DNA from: Amycolatopsis oliviviridis
GTDB lineage: Bacteria > Actinomycetota > Actinomycetes > Mycobacteriales > Pseudonocardiaceae
Length of the DNA stretch: 64,000 bases
Direction of reading: 5' to 3'
Assembly: GCF_014654365.1 (NCBI RefSeq)
Contig: NZ_BNAY01000002.1
Span: 186,001 to 250,000, forward strand
Shown: positions 41,343-48,326 of the stretch, in pieces
How the letters are laid out: every line of letters starts with the position of its first letter
How positions within the stretch are numbered: the first letter of the stretch is position 1
Made by a program: the position numbers and the translations under genes
The notes under the pieces: generated by a model
Database searches by the model: none
What the model saw: the letters and a program-made list of their open reading frames with translations, nothing else
Told to the model about the DNA's origin: nothing

Positions 41343-41595
41343 AGACCTCCCCGGTCAGGATCTCGGCGGAGTACGTCGGCCTCGGCGAGATCGCGCGCCA
41401 CGCGTTCAGCACTTCCTCCGACTCCCAGTATTCGAAGATGTTCACCCTGCCCGCCTCGAGCGTGTCGGCCGAGATCACCAGGTCGAGACACCCGGCGTGA
41501 GCCCGCGCCTTCTCGACGATCACCTGATGGCCCGCCACGTACTTGTCCCGTTCCTCGGGGTCGACGTATACCTTCCCCGCGACGATCACGGTCAT
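41302..41595 (-). CDS. Antibiotic biosynthesis monooxygenase (ABM)-fold protein
   Basis: This 97-residue protein reads MTVIVAGKVYVDPEERDKYV, GHQVIVEKARAHAGCLDLVI, GRVNIFEYWESEEVLNAW and VFKHQVSHSGPPFD, a dimeric ferredoxin-like ABM domain as in quinol monooxygenases (YgiN). Cofactor-free oxidation of quinols is the family activity; the substrate here is unknown. ATG 41595 follows AAGGGAGAA. Its 3' end overlaps the YciI gene. Confidence 0.88.
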   Translation of the reverse strand: MTVIVAGKVYVDPEERDKYVAGHQVIVEKARAHAGCLDLVISADTLEAGRVNIFEYWESEEVLNAWRAISPRPTYSAEILTGEVFKHQVSHSGPPFD

Positions 41596-41620
41596 CCCGT
41601 TCTCCCTTCGTTCGGTCGTC

Positions 41621-42040
41621 TTACTGAAACGTCGAACGGGCGCGGCGGAAAACGACACGCGCGCGGAGGAAATCGGTCACCGATCGCCCGCCCGTGAAGC
41701 ACCAGATCGCGATCACCGGGTCGCAGATCGCGCAGCCGAACGAGGAATGCTCCGCGAACGGGATGATCGGAGCTCCCTTGAGGTGGTGCACGACGTCCCA
41801 GCCGGTGTGCAACAGCCACGCGATGCCGATGAACGTCCAGGACTCCAGGCCCCGGTATGCCACATAGGTCACGACGGCGGTGAACGCGAACTCCCAGATC
41901 CCGAGGCCGCCGCCGCTCAAGTACGCGGCGCCGGCACCCGCCACCATGACGGCGTTGAAGCGGCGACGGTGCGGCTCGTGGATCAGCGACATCAGCACGA
42001 CGTAGACGAGGCCGACGAGGATCGGCGCGATGATCATCAT
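41621..42040 (-). CDS. DUF6010-family membrane protein
   Basis: This 139-residue protein has four hydrophobic helices: IIAPILVGLVYVVLMSLIHE, AVMVAGAGAAYLSGGGLG, FAFTAVVTYVAYRGLESWTF, then IGIAWLLHTGWDVVHHLKGA. The conserved end FAEHSSFGCAICDPVIAIWC has two cysteines, characteristic of DUF6010-type proteins of unknown role. It is divergent from the GlxA-type regulator (92 bp), which could regulate it. Start ATG 42040 or 42037. Confidence 0.8.
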   Translation of the reverse strand: MMIIAPILVGLVYVVLMSLIHEPHRRRFNAVMVAGAGAAYLSGGGLGIWEFAFTAVVTYVAYRGLESWTFIGIAWLLHTGWDVVHHLKGAPIIPFAEHSSFGCAICDPVIAIWCFTGGRSVTDFLRARVVFRRARSTFQ

Positions 42041-42132
42041 GGCTCGACGCTAGAACCGGACGGAGCCCGCTCCCAGTGGCGTGAATGACGTCTTCCAACG
42101 AGATCTCGCCATCGGGCGGGTAGGTTGCGGGC

Positions 42133-43095
42133 ATGCACACCGTCGCGGTCCTCGCGCTGGACAAGGTGATCCCGTTCGACCTCTCGACGCCGATCGAGGT
42201 CTTCGCCAGGACTCGGCTCGCCGACGGGAACGCGGGCTATCGGGTGATCGTCTGCGCCGAGCGTCCGGAGGTCGACGCCGGGCACTTCACCCTGCGTGCC
42301 CCGTGGGGACTGGAGGCGCTGCGCGAGGCGGACACGATCATCGTCCCGGGTACCGCCGACCCGGCCGGGCCGGTGCCGGACGCCGTCCGCGACGCGCTCA
42401 CCTCGGCCGCCGCGAAGGGCAAGCGGATCGCCTCGATCTGTTCCGGCACCTTCATCCTCGCCGCCGCGGGCCTGCTCGACGGCCTCCGCGCCACCACGCA
42501 CTGGATCGCCGCCGAGGCGCTGGCCGCCGCCTATCCGGAGATCGACGTCGACCCGGACGTGCTCTACGTCGACAACGGGCAGATCCTCACGTCGGCGGGC
42601 GCCGCCGCGGGCATGGACCTGTGCCTGCACTTGATCCGCCGCGACCACGGCGCCGCGATCGCCGCCGACGCAGCCCGCCTTTCGGTGATGGCGCTGGAAC
42701 GCGAGGGCGGACAGGCGCAGTTCATCGCGTTGCGACATCCCCCGGCTCCCCGCGGCGCGGCGCTGGAACCCACTTTGCTCTGGATGCAGGAGAACCTCGC
42801 TCGCGACCTCAGCCTGGCCGACATCGCCGCCCGCGCCGGGATGAGCACCCGCACGCTCATCCGGCATTTCCGCGAACAGACCGGGACGACCCCGTTGCAA
42901 TGGCTGCACCGGACGCGGATCCGGCAGGCGCAGCATCTTCTGGAGACCACCCAGTACGCCGTCGAACGGATCGGCGCCGAGGTCGGTTTCGGTTCGCCCA
43001 CCTCGTTCCGCGACCGGTTCAAACGTACGACCGGCGTCAGCCCGGTCATTTACCGGCGCGCTTTCCGTTCGCACGAAGTCATGACGGCGGGCTGA
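42133..43095 (+). CDS. GlxA-family regulator (DJ-1/PfpI plus AraC HTH)
   Basis: This 320-residue protein has a class-I glutamine amidotransferase-like DJ-1/PfpI domain (VAVLALDKVIPFDLSTPIEV at the start, nucleophile-elbow cysteine in IASICSGTFILAAAGLLDG) and a C-terminal AraC double HTH (DLSLADIAARAGMSTRTLIR, AVERIGAEVGFGSPTSFRDR). It is a one-component regulator that probably senses a small metabolite. It is divergent from the DUF6010 gene. ATG 42133 is well placed. Confidence 0.92.
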   Translation: MHTVAVLALDKVIPFDLSTPIEVFARTRLADGNAGYRVIVCAERPEVDAGHFTLRAPWGLEALREADTIIVPGTADPAGPVPDAVRDALTSAAAKGKRIASICSGTFILAAAGLLDGLRATTHWIAAEALAAAYPEIDVDPDVLYVDNGQILTSAGAAAGMDLCLHLIRRDHGAAIAADAARLSVMALEREGGQAQFIALRHPPAPRGAALEPTLLWMQENLARDLSLADIAARAGMSTRTLIRHFREQTGTTPLQWLHRTRIRQAQHLLETTQYAVERIGAEVGFGSPTSFRDRFKRTTGVSPVIYRRAFRSHEVMTAG

Positions 43096-43096
43096 C

Positions 43097-43387
43097 TCAC
43101 GCGGCGAGCGTCAGGACGGTGTCCGAGGCCCGCACCCGCGCCTGTTCGGCGAACCGTCTCCGTGCGGCGACGACTCTGAGCCATCGTTGCGCACGTTCGG
43201 CGTCCAGTTCGGAGGTGGCGCGGGCGAGGACCTCGGCGGCGTGCGCGGCGGAGTCGATCTCCGCGGCGGCGCCGAGGTAGTCGCCCGCCTCGATCAGCTT
43301 GTAGGCGTGGCGCATCTCGGTCTGCGCGGTCGAGTAGATGGCGTAGGCGGCGAGGTTGTTCGCCAGCGGGCCCAAGGAATGCGACAT
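43097..43387 (-). CDS. Small hypothetical helical protein
   Basis: This 96-residue protein (MSHSLGPLANNLAAYAIYST, MRHAYKLIEAGDYLGAAAEI, then LARATSELDAERAQRWLRVV) is all-helical without signal peptide. ATG 43387 follows GAAGGAACGGAG. It ends one base beyond the convergent GlxA-type gene. I do not recognise the family. A regulatory target of the adjacent regulator is possible. Confidence 0.72.
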   Translation of the reverse strand: MSHSLGPLANNLAAYAIYSTAQTEMRHAYKLIEAGDYLGAAAEIDSAAHAAEVLARATSELDAERAQRWLRVVAARRRFAEQARVRASDTVLTLAA

Positions 43388-43513
43388 CGGATTCTCCGTT
43401 CCTTCTCTTACTCACACGTCGAACGAGTACCCCGCGGTTCGACACGGCGGCGGATATTTTTCGAAGATCTTCGGGGTTGCGTGAAGTGGTCGCTTCACGA
43501 CAGCCTGAAGCGC

Positions 43514-44773
43514 ATGCCAGCCCGGGCGGCGTCGTTCCGCAGCGTCTTCGCGGTCGCCGAATTCCGCCGGATCTGGCTCGCGCATCTGCTGTCGATCGCC
43601 GGTGATCAGCTGGCCAGGGTCGCGCTCACGGTGCTGGTGTTCGACCGGACGTCGTCGGCGGGCTGGGCTTCGGCGGCGTACGCGCTGACTTTCGTCCCCG
43701 ATCTCGTCGGCGGCGCGCTCGGCGGCGTCGCGGACCGGTTCTCGCGGCGCACCGTGATGGTGGTGACCGACGTCGGCCGCGCGGTCCTGATCGCGCTGAT
43801 GGCGGTGCCCGGCCTGCCCCTGCCCGTCGCGGTCGGGCTGTTGTTCCTGGTGCAGCTGCTGGCCGGGCCGTTCCAGGCGGCCCGCCAGGCGATGCTGCCG
43901 GATCTGCTCGACCCGGATCGCCTGGTCGTCGGCCAGGCGATCATCTCGTCCACCTATCAGGCCGGGCTCGTGGTGGGCTTCGGCGCGGGCGCTGCCGTCG
44001 TCGCCGGCCTCGGTGTCCCCGGAGCGCTGCTGATCGACGCGGGGACGTTCGCGCTTTCGGCGCTCATGCTCCGCTTCGGACTCGATCGCTACCCACCCTC
44101 GGCGCCGAGCCACCACAAGCACCCTTCCCTGATCGCCGGCTGCCGCCTGGTCGCCCGCGACCGCAAACTGCGCTGGCTGCTGCTCATCGCCTGCTGCTGC
44201 GGGTTCTACGTCGTGCCCGAAGGCCTCGCCGTCCCGGTCGCCGCCGAACTGGGCGGCACGGGCGCGCTGCCATGGCTGCTCGCCGCGAACCCGGTCGGGT
44301 CGGTGCTCGGCGGCATCCTGCTGAGCCGGATCCCGCGCGAACGGCAGGTCAAGGTGCTGGGCGCGCTGACGGTGGCGAGCAGCCTGGTGCTGATCCCGAC
44401 CGGCTGGGCATCCGGCCTGGTCACGATCGTCGTGCTGTGGACGCTCTCGGGCGTGTTCTCCGCGCACGACATGATCACCCAGACGCAGTACAGCCTCGCC
44501 GCGCCGTCGGCCCATCGCGGTCAGGTGATCGGGGTCGCGATCGCGGCGTTGCGGGCGGCCCAGGCGGCGGGGATCGCGGCCGCCGGGCTGCTGGCCCAGA
44601 TCTTCGCGCCGACCACGGTGGTCACCGTCGCGGCCGCCGCGGGGGTACTGGTCGCCTGCGTCGCCGGAATGGGCTGGTCACGGGCGGTGTCGTCCCGCCG
44701 CGGCCCCGGTGATCACGGAGATCCCGTGGGGCCGGTCGGCGGGACGACACCCGCTGGCGAGCATGATTCCTGA
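43514..44773 (+). CDS. MFS exporter
   Basis: This protein of about 419 residues has twelve predicted helices of the enterobactin-exporter-like MFS_3 type: FRRIWLAHLLSIAGDQLARV, ALGGVADRFSRRTVMVVTDV (signature loop between helices 2 and 3), FLVQLLAGPFQAARQAMLPD and AANPVGSVLGGILLSRIPRE. Such proteins export drugs or siderophore-like molecules. ATG 43514 is chosen by homology of the start (SFRSVFAVAEFRR); GTG 43481 has a better ribosome site. It converges with the DNNW mini-ORF operon, whose last stop is 13 bp from its own. Confidence 0.88.
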   Translation: MPARAASFRSVFAVAEFRRIWLAHLLSIAGDQLARVALTVLVFDRTSSAGWASAAYALTFVPDLVGGALGGVADRFSRRTVMVVTDVGRAVLIALMAVPGLPLPVAVGLLFLVQLLAGPFQAARQAMLPDLLDPDRLVVGQAIISSTYQAGLVVGFGAGAAVVAGLGVPGALLIDAGTFALSALMLRFGLDRYPPSAPSHHKHPSLIAGCRLVARDRKLRWLLLIACCCGFYVVPEGLAVPVAAELGGTGALPWLLAANPVGSVLGGILLSRIPRERQVKVLGALTVASSLVLIPTGWASGLVTIVVLWTLSGVFSAHDMITQTQYSLAAPSAHRGQVIGVAIAALRAAQAAGIAAAGLLAQIFAPTTVVTVAAAAGVLVACVAGMGWSRAVSSRRGPGDHGDPVGPVGGTTPAGEHDS

Positions 44774-44786
44774 GCCGATCGGTTCA

Positions 44787-44834
44787 TCACGTCCAGTTGT
44801 TGTCACGACGGGTCGTCCAGTTGTTGTCACGCAC
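44787..44834 (-). CDS. Mini-ORF 3: 15-residue peptide (V)RDNNWTTRRDNNWT
   Basis: GTG 44834 is preceded by AAGGGAGGTGACCGCA, a very strong ribosome site. The peptide is (M)RDNNWTTRRDNNWT, ending with tandem TGA stops. From residue 2 it is identical in amino acids to mini-ORF 2, but four codons differ synonymously (Arg2, Thr7, Thr8 and Arg9), so the protein sequence rather than the DNA is conserved. It contains two RDNNWT units and no cysteine. The last gene of the minus-strand mini-operon, converging with the MFS gene. Confidence 0.75.
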   Translation of the reverse strand: MRDNNWTTRRDNNWT

Positions 44835-44881
44835 TGCGGTCACCTCCCTTCGCGAAGCCGCGCGCTCGTGGGGGCGATCAC

Positions 44882-44929
44882 TCACGTCCAGTTGTTGTCA
44901 CGCCGAGTGGTCCAGTTGTTGTCCCGCAT
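44882..44929 (-). CDS. Mini-ORF 2: 15-residue peptide MRDNNWTTRRDNNWT
   Basis: ATG 44929 follows GAAGGAGGTGAACGAC, matching the anti-Shine-Dalgarno over eight bases. It encodes MRDNNWTTRRDNNWT and stops at TGA 44882-44884. Two RDNNWT units are joined by Thr-Arg. The gap of 47 bases to mini-ORF 3 holds only its ribosome site and a small CGCGAAG/CTTCGCG-type hairpin. No family is known to me. Candidates are a RiPP precursor without leader, a signalling peptide or a translation-linked regulator. Confidence 0.78.
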   Translation of the reverse strand: MRDNNWTTRRDNNWT

Positions 44930-44972
44930 GTCGTTCACCTCCTTCGAAATAGCGATGGATCAGGCAAAACAT

Positions 44973-44993
44973 TCACCAGTTGTTGTCCTGCAT
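44973..44993 (-). CDS. Mini-ORF 1: hexapeptide MQDNNW
   Basis: ATG 44993 follows GAGGGAGGTGCACCG. The frame reads MQDNNW then TGA. It is the first of three ribosome-site/peptide units in about 210 bp, and repeats the DNNW element of the other two. Its promoter must lie in the 130 bp shared with the divergent GGDEF gene; a clear -35/-10 pair could not be assigned. Confidence 0.7.
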   Translation of the reverse strand: MQDNNW

Positions 44994-45122
44994 CGGTGCA
45001 CCTCCCTCGTTCCGGTTGGGCTGTCCGGGGGAATTCGCGGCCGCGCCTCTTATCGTCCGGACAACGACGGTCGTCGCAGTCCCGGTTCGATTACGGTGTA
45101 GATCACCGACGGAAGAGGGTGC

Positions 45123-46418
45123 GTGAACGGACGACTAGGCGGCGCGCGGCGGCTCAGGGCCTGGCACCTGTGGAGCCTGCCGCGACCTGTGCGTTCCTAC
45201 GTCCTGGTCGTGAATCTCATCGCGGTCCTCTCGACCGCCGCCACGGCCTGGCTGGTCCCGGTGACCGGTACCGACCTGGTCCGCTTCGGCGTCTTGACGC
45301 TGTGCGCGGCCATCGCGATCGAGGGCACCCGGCAGATCGAACGCCAACGGGAATACGACAGGGCCCCGTCGGTCGCCTACGTGGACACCAAGGCGGTCTG
45401 GAGCGTCGCCGCCGTCATCGCGCTGCCGCCGGTGCTGGCCGCCGCGATGGTGGTCGTGACCTACACCATCGCATGGCTGCGGATCTGGCCACATCAGCGG
45501 CCGGTGCTCCCCCATCGGTGGATCTTTTCCGCCGCGACGGTGCTCTGTGGCACGCAGGCCGCCGTCGTCGTCCTCAGCCTCGGCATGCACCACTACCCCG
45601 GTCCGCCCGAGTCCGGCCTGCTCACCGGGCTGGGCGATCTCGCCGTCATCGTCGTGGCCGCGGCTCTGCGCTGGGCGATCAACACCGTGCTGGTGATGAT
45701 CGCGATCGCGCTCTCGTCGCCCCCGAAGTCGATCGGCGAACTGTTCTCCGGGTTCGGCGACCAGATCCTCGAAGCGGGCGCGCTCGGCCTGGGTCTCGTG
45801 ACGGCCGTCGTCCTCGTCCAGGCCAACCCGCTGGTCCTGGTCGGGGTCGTCATCGCACTGGTCGCGCTGCACCGCGGGCTGCTGCTGACGCAGTACCGGC
45901 GCGACGCGCACACCGACGCCACCACCGGGCTCGTCACGAAGCGCCGCTGGCGTCAGCTGGCCGAAGAGCTCCTGGGCCGGACCCGCGCCGGGCGGAAACT
46001 CGGCGTGCTGTTCCTCGACCTCGACAACTTCAAGACGATCAACGACACCTACGGCCACCCCAACGGCGATCTGGTCCTGCGCGCGGTCGGTGACGCGCTG
46101 CGCGCCGAGATCCGCGAGCAGGACGTGTGCGGACGGTGGGGCGGCGAGGAATTCGCGATCGTCATCCCGGACATCCACGGCGAAGAGACCCTGCGCCAGG
46201 TGGCCGAGCGGATCCGGCACCAGGTGGCGGTGGTCTCCGTCGCCCTGCCCGATCGCGACACCGTGCTGACCGACCTGACGGTGTCGATCGGCGGGGCGTT
46301 GTACCCGGCGGCCAACATCACCAGCGTCGACGACCTCCTCGTCGCCACCGACACCGCGCTGTACCGGGCGAAGCAAGGTGGCCGCAACCGCGTCGAACTG
46401 GCCCCTCCGACGCAGTAG
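45123..46418 (+). CDS. Membrane diguanylate cyclase (GGDEF), paralogue of the one at 31856
   Basis: This 431-residue protein has an N-terminal multi-helix membrane region (VRSYVLVVNLIAVLSTAATA, TGTDLVRFGVLTLCAAIAIE, AVIALPPVLAAAMVVVTYTI) and a C-terminal GGDEF domain with GVLFLDLDNFKTINDTYGHP, VCGRWGGEEFAIVIPD. GGEEF is active-type and REQD five residues before is the I-site. The shared TDLVRFGV helix shows common origin with the other cyclase. GTG 45123 follows GGAAGAGGG. It is divergent from the DNNW mini-ORFs and may share their control region. Confidence 0.92.
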   Translation: MNGRLGGARRLRAWHLWSLPRPVRSYVLVVNLIAVLSTAATAWLVPVTGTDLVRFGVLTLCAAIAIEGTRQIERQREYDRAPSVAYVDTKAVWSVAAVIALPPVLAAAMVVVTYTIAWLRIWPHQRPVLPHRWIFSAATVLCGTQAAVVVLSLGMHHYPGPPESGLLTGLGDLAVIVVAAALRWAINTVLVMIAIALSSPPKSIGELFSGFGDQILEAGALGLGLVTAVVLVQANPLVLVGVVIALVALHRGLLLTQYRRDAHTDATTGLVTKRRWRQLAEELLGRTRAGRKLGVLFLDLDNFKTINDTYGHPNGDLVLRAVGDALRAEIREQDVCGRWGGEEFAIVIPDIHGEETLRQVAERIRHQVAVVSVALPDRDTVLTDLTVSIGGALYPAANITSVDDLLVATDTALYRAKQGGRNRVELAPPTQ

Positions 46419-46614
46419 GCTTCGTCCTGCGCTTGACTCGCTCGCCCGCACTGGCCTCTCCGTGTTGCGCGTGCGGCTTCTCTGCTCGTCGGACTAGCTC
46501 AGCGTTCTTCATTGTGGAGCGAATTGCGGCTCCACCACCGAAACGGCCGTCGCCGGAAATCGGCGAAGTTCTTCGCGGCCGAAAGTGTCGGTGGGTGGTT
46601 GTACGGTTTTCCAC

Positions 46615-47829
46615 GTGGACACTTCTAGAGCCTTTTTGGCTTCATACAAGGATTCTTCTACTTTGACCGACGAGGAATGCGTGTTGCTCACGCAGGAGGC
46701 GTCGGCGGACATCGCGCGACTGGAGGCAATCCGGTTCCGCGCGATCGCGCGGTTGTCCCGCCATCGCGGCGGTGCTTCGAGCGTGGTGCAGGAGGTGGCG
46801 TTCGCTCTGTCTGTTGTGGACGGTCATGCCGCGGTGCTGGTGTCGACGGCGGAGGCGTTGACGACTCGTCTGCCGTGCACGTTGGGGTTGATGGATCAGG
46901 GGTTGGTGAGTGGCGCGGGAGCGGCGAAGGTCGCCGCGGCGACCGCGTGGCTGTCCGACGACGACGCGCGCGCCGCGGATGCGATGCTGGAGGATCGGCT
47001 GGAGGGCCGGAATACCGAGCAGATCCGGAAAGCGGCGAGTCACGCGGCGGGGGTGGTGGACAAGGAAGGGGCCGCGCGGCGTACCGAGCACAGTCGTGCC
47101 GGGCGTCGTCTGATGGTGCGGCAGGGCGAGAGCGGGGTGGCGTCGATCGAGGTCGAAGACGGCCCCGTCGAGAAGGTGGCTGCCGCGTATACGCGGATCG
47201 ATCGGGAGGCCCGGGCGTTACGGGCCGGTGGTGAGACGCGCACTTTGGATCAGTTGCGTGCCGATGTGGCGTTGGATCTGTTGCTGGGTGGGCAGGGCGG
47301 TCGGGGTGAGCGGGCGGAGGTGTTTCTCTATATGGATTTGGCCACGTATCTCGGCCTGAATGAGGATCCGGCGGAGTTGGCGGGGCATGGTGATATTCCG
47401 ACGTCGCTGGCGCGGGAGATCGCTACCGGTGCGGATACGGTGTTGCGGCGGATCATCACTGATCCGTTGTCCGGGCAGGTGCTGGATCTGGGCCGGGAGC
47501 GGTACCGGCCCACCGCCGGTCTCGGCGAGTTCGTGCGGGTGCGGGATCGGGAATGCCGAAGACCCGGTTGTCACCGTGTCGCGCAGGCCTGCGATCTCGA
47601 TCATTCGGTGCCGTGGCAGTTCGGTGGTCACACCAGCGCCGCCGATCTCGCCGCGTTGTGCCGTCGTGATCATCGATTGAAGGACGAACCCGGCTGGATC
47701 TATCACCTCGCGCCCGACGGCACGTTGACCGTCACCACCCCGACCGGACAGCGCCACACCAGCGAACCACCACCCCTGCACGAACCCCACCCGACAGTGT
47801 CCCCGGAGAACGAACCGCCACCGTTCTGA
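46615..47829 (+). CDS. DUF222/HNH-endonuclease (13E12 repeat family) protein
   Basis: This protein of about 404 residues has a DUF222 helical region (residues about 20-260, RLEAIRFRAIARLSRHRGGA) and a C-terminal HNH motif: RECRRPGCHRVAQACDLDHS, PWQFGGHTSAADLAALCRRD, HHRLK-type end. Members are multi-copy in actinobacterial genomes, REP13E12-like, and may be mobile nucleases. Codon use here is visibly richer in T and A at third positions than its neighbours (many GAT, TTG, GGT codons), suggesting later acquisition. GTG 46615 starts the typical MDTSRAF; GTG 46585 is an alternative. Confidence 0.87.
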   Translation: MDTSRAFLASYKDSSTLTDEECVLLTQEASADIARLEAIRFRAIARLSRHRGGASSVVQEVAFALSVVDGHAAVLVSTAEALTTRLPCTLGLMDQGLVSGAGAAKVAAATAWLSDDDARAADAMLEDRLEGRNTEQIRKAASHAAGVVDKEGAARRTEHSRAGRRLMVRQGESGVASIEVEDGPVEKVAAAYTRIDREARALRAGGETRTLDQLRADVALDLLLGGQGGRGERAEVFLYMDLATYLGLNEDPAELAGHGDIPTSLAREIATGADTVLRRIITDPLSGQVLDLGRERYRPTAGLGEFVRVRDRECRRPGCHRVAQACDLDHSVPWQFGGHTSAADLAALCRRDHRLKDEPGWIYHLAPDGTLTVTTPTGQRHTSEPPPLHEPHPTVSPENEPPPF

Positions 47830-48326
47830 CCCGTCGCCGAAAAACGACCACGCCGCCCTGCCCGAGCATCACCCCTCGACACGAGACCCGTAGCCTCGTC
47901 CCCCAACCGAGCGCCCCAGCCGAGCGCCGCCACCGAGCACCGTCGCCGAAAAACGGCCACGAACCTCAAGTGAGCACCCCCGGCACCAACCCTCGACGCC
48001 CAGCGCCTCGACGAGCGCCCGCGCCGGACCAGCCGTCCCGGCAATCCCGATGAAACCGGGCGTGAACACCTGATGACAGCTCACGAACCCAGCTAGCAAG
48101 TCCGGCCCCCGATTGTCCACTTCATCACGTCATCAGGGCCCCTACTAGGTGTTCCAGGACACTTTTTGGTGGGTTCCTACAAGCACCGGCCCTCGGCATG
48201 CGCCACCGACGACATTCTCGTACCGGCCGGTAAGAGGCAGGCTGTTAGACAGGTACAGGAGACTGTCCCGCGCGGGATCCGGCGGGACGTCACCCTGTTG
48301 TGCTGCGTACTTGGGAGGCTCAGTCG
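47830..48326. other. Intergenic region upstream of the carboxylase
   Basis: About 497 bp without a credible gene. A 22-bp direct repeat with one mismatch (CCGTCGCCGAAAAACG core, at 47831-47852 and 47940-47961) starts just after the HNH gene stop. The last 200 bp must hold the carboxylase promoter. No terminator hairpin was evident. Confidence 0.5.

Noticed and set aside
47831..47961. Attachment-site pair from the 22-bp direct repeat
   Set aside because: Only 109 bp separates the copies and no integrase or tRNA gene is nearby, so an integrated element is not supported.
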